This document shows, one piece after another, positions 1 through 7,666 of a stretch of 13,338 bases of DNA; positions within the stretch are counted from its first letter, which is position 1, and the number at the start of each line of letters is the position of its first letter. A model generated the notes under the pieces. It ran no database searches and was not told the DNA's origin. It worked only from the letters and a program-made list of their open reading frames with translations. A program made the translations under genes and the position numbers. This DNA is from Monoraphidium neglectum (taxonomy: Eukaryota; Chlorophyta; Chlorophyceae; Sphaeropleales; Selenastraceae): positions 1 through 13,338 of the forward strand of contig NW_014012086.1 of assembly GCF_000611645.1 (NCBI RefSeq). Direction: 5' to 3'.

Positions 1-114
1 CTCTGCCCCAACCACAAACAACCGCCATCTCAACCACCCTTCGCATCCAACACCCTCCATACCAACCACCCTCAACCCCAACTCCCCACCCCAACCCCCG
101 ACCCCACCCGCCAG
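1..114 (+). other. 3' part of an intron of the MutS2-like gene
   Basis: This stretch precedes the first visible exon and ends in CCAG before the exon at 115. It is strongly C/A-rich and nearly G-free, made of loosely repeated CCAAC/CACCC units, and no open frame in it matches the MutS2 family. I read it as the acceptor end of an intron whose donor lies outside the window. Its C/A bias fits the other introns of this gene. Confidence 0.6.
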
Positions 115-3100
115 GTCGTGGGCCTAAACCTGGAGCTGATCGCGGCGCGGGCCGAGGCGATGGCGGCGGAGGAGTCTGTGCTTTGGGACCTCAGCGGTCG
201 CCTCATGGGCGTGCTGCACGACGCAGAGGCGGTGGGCGGGGCCTGCAGGGTTGAGGGGGAGTGTCATGCGGTTGGTCTGTGGGTGTGTGTATGTGTGTGT
301 GCGCGCGCTTTCATGGGGGATGAGAAGGCGCACGCTCTGAAACTCGCTTTGCTGCAGCCCGCATGCGCTACACTCAGGATTGTCCACACAAGTTGAACCC
401 CAACGCAGCATGTTGTCACACCGGTGTTCAATCCCACACGCGCAGTCCCCAAACATGACACCGGGCCTCAACACCAACACACCCACACACCCTCACACAC
501 GTGCACACACGCAACTACACACACAACAGTGCTTTGACGCCGTGATGTGGCTGGACGTGCTCGCCGCCAAGGCGCGCTGCGGCACGTGGCTCGGCGGCGT
601 CATGCCGCAGTTCACGCCCTGGGAGGACGTCTTCCGGCCCCGCGCCGGCGCCGCCGCGCGCCGCCGCGCCGCCGCCGCCGCCTGGGCGGCTGGGGCCAGC
701 CTGTCTTCAGCGGAGGATGAGGGCGGGGACGCCGGCGACGACGGCGGGGAGGGCGAGGGCGAGGCGGGGGGCCCGGTCGTGCGGCTCAAGGGGCTGAGTC
801 ACCCGCTGCTGCTGGCCAACTTTATGAAATCTCGGGAGCGCCTGCACCGGCAGCTGCGCCTGCTCGGCGCCGACCCCTCTGTCGGCGCCGGCGGCCAGCA
901 GCGCGCGGCGCGGCCGGGCGGCGGCAACGACGCGCAGGCGCGGCACAAGCGGCGGTTCTTATCGAACCGGAAGGACAACATGGCGGCGGCGGCGGGCTCG
1001 GGCAGCGAGTCTGAGGAAGACGAGGAGGCGGCGAAGGTGGCGATGCTGCGGCGGGAGCTGCGGGGCCTGAGGGCGCCGCGGCCCTTGGACCTGTTCATCC
1101 AGCCGGAGACCAGCGCGGTCGTCATCACCGGGCCAAACACGGGTGGGTTTACGCAACGCTCATCGCACCTTGTTGCACGCCCCGCGGCGCGGGTTTGGGG
1201 CGGCGCCGCTGCGGTCGGCGAACAGCCGGCCACCCCTGGCTGCACGGCGATCGGGCGGGGACGCTTGCGCTGCAGCCGCCTTTGTCGCCGGCCATCTCTG
1301 CTTTTTCGCCAGCCACCTCGCCCCGCCCCTCGCCGGCCGCCACGGTGACCCTCAATACCGCGTGCCGCGCGCGCCCGGCCGCCCCACCCCCAGGCGGCAA
1401 GACGGCCACGATGAAGGCCTTTGGCCTGGCGGCCCTGATGGCTAAGACCGGCATCCCCGTGCCCGCCCAGTCGCCCGCGCGGCTGCCGTGCTTCAGCTCG
1501 ATCCTGGCTGACATCGGTGACGAGCAGAGCCTGACCGCCAACCTGTCCACCTTCAGCGGCCACCTGCGCAGGCGAGCGCCGCGCCCGCCCCTGCCGCCCG
1601 CCGCCTTCCGGCCTTCGAGGCTCAGGCTGCATTGAGCAGGCGCCCCGCGGCGGTGGCGGCGAGGGGGCAGGATGGCGCTGATTGCCACGCCACCGGACCC
1701 CTGGCAGCCTTTCTAGGCACTGCCTTGACCGCCTGATTTGCGCCGCACCCACAACTTCACGCTCGCCTCACCGCCCGCATCCACTGCCGCCCGCCAACCG
1801 CCGCCCAATCGACAGGATCCAGGCCCTCAGGGCGGAGGCGGACGGCAAGTCGCTGCTGCTGCTGGATGAACTGGGCACAGGCACAGACCCCACAGAGGGC
1901 GCCGCGCTGGGCGTCGCGCTGCTGCGGCGGCTGGTGCGTGGCGGCGTGGGGTGCGGGGCGCTGACGGTGGCGACGACGCACCACAGCATCATGACTAAGC
2001 TGAAGTTCGAGGACCCGAGGTGGGGGTCGGCGGCGACTGCATTGGGGTTAGTGGTGGGGGTGGGGGTCGCAGCTGGCGAGGCACTTGGTACGATGAAAGC
2101 TTCAAACGACGGAGCCGGCCACTTGTCGTGACTGTGGACAGCTGGGGCCGCCAATACCACCGCTCCTCTTCCGCGGCCCACGTCTCAGCCGAACACGCCG
2201 AACGCGCCAACGGCCCGTCCCAACAGGTTGTTGCGAAGCCCCGCGCCGCCACCGCCGTCCTCACCTGCTACTCCCGCCCCCCCCCCCCCCCCCCTCCCCT
2301 CCCCTCAGGTTTGAGAACGCCAGCGTCGAGTTTGACTCGGAGAAGCTGGAGCCGACCTACAAGCTGCTGTGGGGCGTCCCCGGTGGGCCTGGGTTGGCCA
2401 GGGGCCCTGCGCCGCACCTGCGACCCCCCATCTTTTCCAGTTGCCCCCGACCCCGGATGCATCGCGTTGTGTCCGGCAACAATCGCGCTTTTCAGAGCAC
2501 GTGACCGCATCCAAGCCAACTCTCAATCTCCCATTCGTCCCACCATCCTCGCCACTCCTTACATCGACCTGTCCACCAGTCTGCCTGCTCACCCAACATC
2601 AATTCTTACACCGGCACACGTGCATCCACGCATGTGCAAACACACACCTGCTCTCACACACACACACACACACAACATTGCATGCATCCGATTCATGCAC
2701 CCCCAAAGGTCGCTCCAACGCGCTCTACATCGCCGAGCGGCTGGGCCTCGACGCTGACATCATCGCCGCCGCGCGCGCCAACCTGGGCGCGTTTGCGTCC
2801 GCCGCCAACGCCGCCATTGCTGACCTGGAGGAGGCGCAGGGGGAGCTGGAGAGGGAGGAGGTGGCGCTGTGGGCGGTGGAGCAGGAGGAGGCGCGGCTGG
2901 AGGTGCGCGCGCGTGTGTGTGTGTGTGTGTGCGTGTGTGTGTGTGTGTGCATGTGTGCGCGTGTGCGTTTGTGCGTGTGTTGGCGTGCATGCACCATTCT
3001 GACCAAGATATTGTGTTGTATCAGAGGGAGGAGGGCTGTTGCTGGTGGCAGTGCTCGAGTTCCATCGCTCTCAAAGCGCAGGGCCGGTTTGGTGCCGCCT

Positions 3101-3210
3101 GTGGGGTCGCCCACCCCTGTCCCCCAAAATCACATGCAGATATGACCCCTGGTTCGCTGCTCAAAGCGACATCACATATCCCACAATCTACTTCCCACCC
3201 CGCGCGCGCA

Positions 3211-3261
<51 letters not shown>

Positions 3262-5824
3262 TCACACGCACACATGGCTCTGACCATGCCAGCGCAAGCT
3301 GGCGGACATGAAGCGCTCCCTCCAAGCGAAGCGCGACGCCCTCGAGCAGCTGCGCCTCGACCGCCTCGCCGCCGTCGCCGCCGCCGCCTCCGCCGTCGCC
3401 AAGGCGGCCCGCGACGAGCGCCGCGCCGCGCGGCGGCGCGCGGGGCCGGGGGGCGCCTTCGACACGGAATTCAGCAGGAAGCTGGACTCGGCGCTGCTGG
3501 ACAACCTGTCAGCTGGGCCAGGCAGCGTGCTCAGCGCGATCGAGGACTGGCAGCGCGTCGCGGCGGCGCCCGCAGGCGCCCCCGCCGGCGCCGCCGCCGC
3601 CGGCAAGGCGGACGAGTGGTGGGTGCCCGCGTGGCGCGGCCTGCTGCAGGACGCGCGCGCCGCGCTCGCGGCGGCGCGCGCGGTGGGCGTCTCACTCGAC
3701 GGCGCGGGGGGCGGGGCGAGCGGCGCCGGCAGCGTGGGCGGCACGTGGGAGGAGGAGGAGCTGGCGGCGCAGGTGGATGCGTTGGAGGCCGCGGCGGCGC
3801 GGCGCGCGGCCGCAAAGGCGGCGCGCGAGGCGCGGCGCGGGGAGCTGCTCGCGCGCGCGGCCGCGATGGAGCAGGCGAGCCAGGACAGCTGGGCGGCGCG
3901 CGACGCGGCGTCGGCGGCGGAGACGCTGCGGCAGCAGCGGCAGGCGGACGGGCGGGATGGCGAGGCCGCGTCGTCACTGCTGGACGCTGACGAGGACGAG
4001 GACGAGGATCTCGGCCTGGGCCTGGATCTGCGGGAGCTGGAGAGGCAGGAGGCCGAGGCGGCGGCCGCGCGGCGGCGCACGGGCGCGCAGGCGCGGCGCG
4101 AGCGGGAGCAGGCCGAGGCCCTCAGCAGGCTGGAGGCGGCGCTCAGCAAGGTGGACACCGCCGCAGAGGCGCGCGCGATGCAGGTGGGCGCCGCGCGCGC
4201 GGGTCGCATAGATGGGCGGGGGCTGGCGGCCCTGTCGGAGGCGGGGCTGGATAGATGACGGCCCAGGGCTTGGAAGCCGCATGGGAAATGCTGGCATGGC
4301 TCCTGGGGATGCTGCTTTTCAGCCCCCTTCCAACACATTGCATCTTAGCAAAGGGCTTGCGCCTGGCTGCCAGACCCGATCCCCTCGCGGCCCGTGCTGC
4401 TGAACTCTGCCCTGCGTGCGCGCGCCGCAGGAGGCGCTGGACCGGGAGGAGGCGCAGCAGCGGCGCGCCATGGAGCGCGAGGCGGCCGCCAGGTGTGCGG
4501 CACGGCAGCCCTGGCCGTGCTTGGGGGCGGCGCACCTGCACTTGGGCCCGTATGCACACCAGTTGCAGCGCGTACTGCGCACCTGGCACAGTGTGCGCTG
4601 CGCATCTGGGGCAGCGTCACCGGACTGCGGCGCGCCAACCTCCCCATGCCCCTCTCCACGCACCCTGGCCGCGCCTCTGTTGGCGCCCGAGCCCCCATGC
4701 ATTTTCTGCCTATCAACCCAGCGGTCGCGCCTGTCCCCGACTTTGCGTTGCCAACCACCCTGCTGTCCCCTCACCCTCCCCTCTGCGTGCACCGTCCAAT
4801 CCCGCCCTTCAGGGCGGAGCGCGAGCGCCGCGACGCGATCCGCGTGGCCTCCTCCTTTGAGCAGCAGCTCGCTGAGCTGGAGGCCGCCGCGGCAGCCGCC
4901 GAGTCGGTGTCCCGCGACGGCCTCGCCGGCCTCGCAGCCGACCAGCGGGATGACCGGGAGCGGCAGGCGCAGGCGCAGTGGCAGCGGTTGCAGGAGGCCG
5001 CGGAGGGGCGGCCGCACGCGGGCGGAGGTGTCAGCGGTTTCGACGCCGACCTGGAGCTGCCCTCTGAGCTGCTCGAGCTGATCGGGGCGCTGGAGCAGCC
5101 GCCTGCGGACAGCGACGCGGTCGGCAGCAGCAGGAGCAGCAGCAGCAGCGGCGGCGGCGGCGGCGTGACAGGTGGTGCTTTGAGCGCGAGCGGCGGCGGC
5201 GGCAGTGGATACGCCATTCCCAGCAGCAACGGCAGCTACGACAGTGGCGGCAGAAATCACAACGCAGGGAGCATCAATGGCACTGGAAGCAGCAATGGCG
5301 TCGAGAACAGCGGTGGCAGCAGCAGCAGCAACGGCAACGGCAGGAGCAGCAACTCAATTTCGCAGCAGCTGGAGCCGTGGCCAGAGGCGGAGGCGGCGCA
5401 GGGCTCATCCGGTGGGATGGATGCGGCTGAGGCGGCGCTGCTGCAGGAAATGGAGCGACTGGAGCAGCTGCAGGTGGGGGGCTGGGCAGCCAATCGCTCT
5501 GAGCAGCCCGCCTCATGGGTCGGCTGCCTGTCGCATGGACGGTGCCTGCTCGCCTAGCAACAGACAGTGGCAACAAGTGGGCAAGTGGGGCAAAGAGGTC
5601 TTTGTGCTTTGCCGCATCGTTCCAGGCCTTCAAACCGCCTGCAGAGCATGTGCCCCAGTCATGCAGTAGCTTGGTCGAACCCTGGCCCTTTGCTTTCGTC
5701 TCCCGTGTGTATCATGCAGGCGCTCCTGGGCGGCAGCGGCGGCACGCGGATCGGCAGCACCGCTGGCGGTCAAGGAGGCGCCAAGCGGAAGAAGAAGCGG
5801 AAAGCAAAGAGCCAGAAACTGTGA
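115..5824 (+). CDS. MutS2-family DNA-binding ATPase, 3' ten exons (5' partial)
   Basis: Exons: 115-231, 530-1142, 1394-1571, 1816-2019, 2309-2382, 2709-2902, 3293-4183, 4431-4492, 4813-5473, 5720-5824 (stop TGA). All phases agree and give 1032 residues; the N-terminus is outside the window. Seen: a MutS2-like helical region (L-D-V-L-A-A-K-A-R, about 48-56), Walker A GPNTGGKT (240-247), ADIGDEQSL then STFSGHL (295-301), Walker B LLLLDELGTGTDP (316-328), ATTHH (355-359), and the FENASVEFD and YKLLWGVPGRSNA stretches (about 372-402). This order and wording are typical of MutS2 rather than MutS1/MSH. The family binds branched DNA and, in bacteria, suppresses recombination and rescues ribosomes. 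Odd: acidic inserts precede Walker A. After the ATPase comes an Ala/Glu/Arg-rich coiled-coil-like exon (about 461-757), a Ser/Gly/Asn tail and a KRKKKRKAK end. No Smr motif was found. Family call firm; tail splicing less so. Confidence 0.88.
279..308 (+). repeat. GT/GC dinucleotide tract
   Basis: An interrupted GT microsatellite passes into GCGCGCGC. It lies 47 bases inside the first visible MutS2 intron, on the donor side. Confidence 0.8.
470..528 (+). repeat. CA-type dinucleotide tract
   Basis: An interrupted CA/CCA microsatellite abuts the 3' splice site of the first visible MutS2 intron and takes the place of a polypyrimidine tract. Confidence 0.8.
1572..1815 (+). other. GC-AG intron of the MutS2-like gene
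   Basis: The conserved STFSGHL stretch runs into CGC-AG at 1571 and must join IQALRAEADGKS in the next exon. No GT dinucleotide occurs between 1552 and the in-frame stop at about 1633. The only donor that keeps the protein intact is AG/GCGAGC at 1571/1572, spliced to GACAG at 1815 (phase 2, giving AGG for Arg303). GC-AG introns are a known minor class handled by the major spliceosome. Confidence 0.75.
2020..2308 (+). other. MutS2 intron with G-runs at the 5' end and an 18-C run at the 3' end
   Basis: The phase-2 intron joins the EDPR codon to FENASVEF. Its 5' part (2020-2066) has four runs of four or five G (2022-2026, 2044-2047, 2056-2060, 2062-2066). Its 3' part has 18 consecutive C (2277-2294), then CTCCCCTCCCCTCAG. 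The G-rich and C-rich ends are largely complementary. The G-runs could alternatively fold as an RNA G-quadruplex. The C run is also a likely slippage and assembly-error site. Confidence 0.65.
2383..2708 (+). other. MutS2 intron with CA tract near an AAAG acceptor
   Basis: The phase-1 intron splits the Gly codon of WGVPG/RSNA. The donor is G/GTGGGC and the acceptor is CCCCAAAG/G, an AAG acceptor that is less usual than CAG or TAG. The only strong repeat is a (CA)10 run at 2655-2674, about 35 bases before the acceptor, with scattered CA-rich words from 2610. No matching GT tract is seen at the 5' end. Confidence 0.65.
2655..2674 (+). repeat. (CA)10 microsatellite
   Basis: A pure CA run lies on the acceptor side of the MutS2 intron 2383-2708. 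Confidence 0.9.
2905..2982 (+). repeat. GC/GT microsatellite tract
   Basis: GCGCGCGC is followed by two long GT runs and interrupted GTGC words, all directly downstream of the donor at 2903. Confidence 0.9.
3201..3275 (+). repeat. GC, CACG and CA microsatellite tract
   Basis: A compound tract: GCGCGCGC, then CACG units at about 3209-3230, then (CA)14 at 3229-3256, then CTCACTCACACG. It lies on the acceptor side of the intron 2903-3292. Confidence 0.9.
5104..5360 (+). repeat. AGC/GGC trinucleotide-rich coding tract
   Basis: Within the ninth visible MutS2 exon, runs of AGC and GGC codons encode Ser and Gly stretches, with Asn and Gly between them. The stretch reads as a disordered linker between the coiled-coil-like region and the basic C-terminus, and is likely variable in length between strains. 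Confidence 0.7.
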
Positions 5825-5842
5825 CATGCTGGGCAGCCTGCG

Positions 5843-5847
5843 TGTAA
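5843..5847 (+). promoter_or_regulatory. TGTAA poly(A) signal of the MutS2-like gene
   Basis: TGTAA is the usual polyadenylation signal of chlorophycean green algae. This copy starts 18 bases after the TGA stop at 5822-5824, so the 3' UTR would be very short. It supports both the gene's end and the proposed lineage. Confidence 0.65.
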
Positions 5848-6208
5848 CAAGAGCGGGAACCAATGGTATATCAATAAGCATAACAGGACATTATACAAAC
5901 CGTAAGGTCAGGCGTGGTTGCATCCCGTGCCCGCAATCCGCCAGGTTGGCTTGGCTCTATCTGCTGCAGAGGAAAGTGGGGCAACCTGTTGACACAATGC
6001 GATTGCGTCACCATCCCTCGGAAGGTGCCAGTATACTTATGAAATGCAGGCGCAAGGGTTTGAAGCAGGCAGGTTGAACAAACGCGCCCGCCACTTGGAT
6101 GTCAGGCGGATGGCCACAATCTGCAGCAGCCTGATTGTTTCACATTCTTTCAGCCATGGCACTGCAGGTGCGCGGCCTGGGCAAAACGTGCGCCTGAGCC
6201 TTGACAAG

Positions 6209-6256
6209 TTGCTCCATGGCCTCTGCCCTTCGTGGAGGGCAGAGGCCAGCCAGCGG
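6209..6256. other. Strong inverted repeat / hairpin (perfect 13-bp core)
   Basis: Arms 6217-6229 (TGGCCTCTGCCCT) and 6236-6248 (AGGGCAGAGGCCA) are perfect reverse complements around a 6-base TCGTGG loop. Beyond a 3x3 internal loop, five more pairs (two of them G-U in plus-strand RNA) extend the stem to 6209-6213 with 6252-6256. It lies between two convergent genes and in no called exon. It could be a 3' end structure, a small-RNA precursor or a remnant of a small inverted-repeat element; the sequence does not decide. Confidence 0.7.
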
Positions 6257-7036
6257 GCACGCGCCCCCACTCCTTGCCTAGGGCCTTCCTATGGTGCGTC
6301 AATCATGACAATTCCCCGGCCAAGTGCCATAACAGTGTGCCAGGGGGCCCTTCCTGAGGAGGTGGCGAAATGTTTCGCCTGCTGCTCTTGCTGCCTCAAC
6401 CAACTCGCCGAGAGTGGCAGGCAGCAAGTTCTCCCTTTGTCTGTGTGAAGGGAGTTAGCGGACAACACGTCGCAGAAACAGGCAGTGCCGAGTTTGCGGA
6501 GTTGCTCACACCTGCCTGACACGGATGTAGTAAGAGAAAGGTGCACCTCCAAGCATGGGGTGCAAGGGTAAGTACCCCAACAGCACACTTGTGCCCGCCG
6601 CTAGGGGTGTGGCCTGGTACAAATGTTCTAAACAGCAACATTCCTTTCGCCATCAAAATTTTCCGCCGTCAGCTGGCTGTTGGTGCCCCAGGTAGCCTCG
6701 CGGCATGCCTGATGCTGTGCTGTTGACTGTTGTTGCGAGGTCGTGTGCACGTGGCGAGGCGCGCAAAGACGCAATGACCCTGGAGCCCTGCTGGGTCTTG
6801 CGCACATTCAGCCGGAAACACTTCAAGGCATCTGGTGGTCGAGCAGGGCGGCTCATCAGCTTGGCAGTGCGCTGTCAGGGTCCTCACATTGACGGGCCAC
6901 CGTGCAATCGCCACTGCATTCGCGCAGGTCATGGGGGGCACGAGAGGTCCAAACCCTGCCGTCAGCCTGAGGAGACGTGCGGCGTACGTAACTGCAGCCC
7001 TGGAAGCTGGCTGGCCGCGGTGCACGGCAGCTGCGG

Positions 7037-7041
7037 TTACG
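7037..7041 (-). promoter_or_regulatory. Possible variant poly(A) signal (CGTAA) of the EF-hand gene
   Basis: On the minus strand CGTAA lies about 20 bases after the proposed stop at 7064-7062. It differs by one base from TGTAA, and no exact TGTAA was found on this strand down to 5850. Weak evidence. Confidence 0.2.
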
Positions 7042-7061
7042 CCTGTGACGGCGGGCAACTG

Positions 7062-7635
7062 TCAGGTACGCTGCTGCTCCGGGTGATGGGCTTCCTCTGA
7101 GGGAGCCCGCAGCGCATCCAGACTCCTGCGGAGCTGCGTCCGCGGCCGAGCCGTGCTGGGCGCTTGGACGTGCCTCGACAAGCTGTGTGTGCGGCCGGCC
7201 GCCGCCAGCGACGCCGCGCGCGGGCTGCGGGTAGGTATGGCAGCGCCGCCAACACCTTCGGCCGCGTTCACAGGCGTGCTGTTGTGCCTTCGGCTTGCTC
7301 GCAAGGTGGGACTGGAGGGTGACAAGCTGCGGCTGAGGCTGCTGCCGCTGCCGCCGCCGCAGGCCCCATCGCCACCGCCACCACCCCCGGCACCACCTGC
7401 ACCAGAGCCGCTGCTGCAGCGGCTGGGGCTGAGCAGGCTGGAGGAGAAGGCGCTCCCGCTGTTGTGCCCCAGCTTTGCGTTGAGCAGCAGCGGCTGCGCA
7501 GGCGGCGGTGGGGTGCACAAGCAGGCAGCGTGTAAGGGCAGTGTGGGCTGCGCGCCCGACAAATCCCATCAATCTGTGTGTGATGCATGTTGCTTGCTCC
7601 TGTCTGCAGCAAACAGAGCAGCTTGTCACACCCAT

Positions 7636-7666
<31 letters not shown>

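Larger units (their letters stand above)
232..529 (+). other. MutS2 intron with GT-rich 5' arm and CA-rich 3' arm
   Basis: The phase-0 intron starts GTGGGC at 232 and ends AACAG at 529. A GT-type tract with a short GC run lies at 275-308, and a CA-type tract fills 470-528 right up to the acceptor. There is no ordinary polypyrimidine tract. The two tracts are complementary in the RNA and could form a long imperfect stem that brings the splice sites close together. The pairing is inference; the tract positions are read directly. Confidence 0.7.
2903..3292 (+). other. MutS2 intron with long GT arm after the donor and long CA arm before the acceptor
   Basis: The phase-0 intron joins EEARLE to RKLADMK. 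Immediately after the donor at 2903, a GC/GT tract runs to about 2982, with pure GT runs at 2913-2930 and 2933-2949. A complementary tract fills 3201-3275: GC repeats, then CACG repeats, then (CA)14 at 3229-3256. The acceptor is CCAG at 3292 with no clear polypyrimidine tract. Words such as GTGCGTG in the 5' arm match CACGCAC in the 3' arm exactly. It is the best example here of an intron that could be bridged by RNA pairing. Confidence 0.75.
5848..7061. other. Convergent intergenic / 3' UTR region without a recognised gene
   Basis: About 1.2 kb separates the ends of the convergent MutS2-like and EF-hand genes. GC content is visibly lower than in the coding exons, and frames on both strands are short and without recognisable domains. 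It may hold the 3' UTR of the minus-strand EF-hand gene. A plus-strand frame at 6705-7100 and minus frames at 6669-7058 and 6037-6270 lack codon bias or motifs, so they were not called. A strong hairpin at 6209-6256 is listed separately. Confidence 0.5.

Noticed and set aside
799..1752. 317-codon open frame on the minus strand
   Set aside because: Antisense to the Walker A exons of the MutS2-like gene; low-complexity Arg/Gly/Pro sequence.
3201..3275. Short regular repeats that could suggest a CRISPR array or telomeric repeat
   Set aside because: These are pure di- and tetranucleotide microsatellites without spacers, inside an intron, and without a telomeric heptamer.
3262..4338. 358-codon open frame on the minus strand
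   Set aside because: It is the antisense shadow of the 891-base Ala/Arg-rich MutS2 exon. In very GC-rich coding DNA stops are rare in all frames; the predicted protein is only Ala/Ser/Arg-rich and has no domain.
4319..5260. 313-codon open frame on the minus strand
   Set aside because: It spans exons and introns of the MutS2-like gene in antisense and has no recognisable motif. The plus frames match splice phases on either side.
5474..5557. Read-through of the ninth visible MutS2 exon to a stop at about 5555
   Set aside because: Possible, but the donor CAG/GTGGGG at 5473/5474 joins in phase to 5720, where a basic C-terminus, a stop and TGTAA follow. The read-through version lacks a nearby TGTAA.
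6705..7100. 131-codon plus-strand frame next to the EF-hand gene's 3' end
   Set aside because: No domain, no strong codon bias, and it overlaps the likely 3' UTR of the convergent gene. Kept as intergenic.
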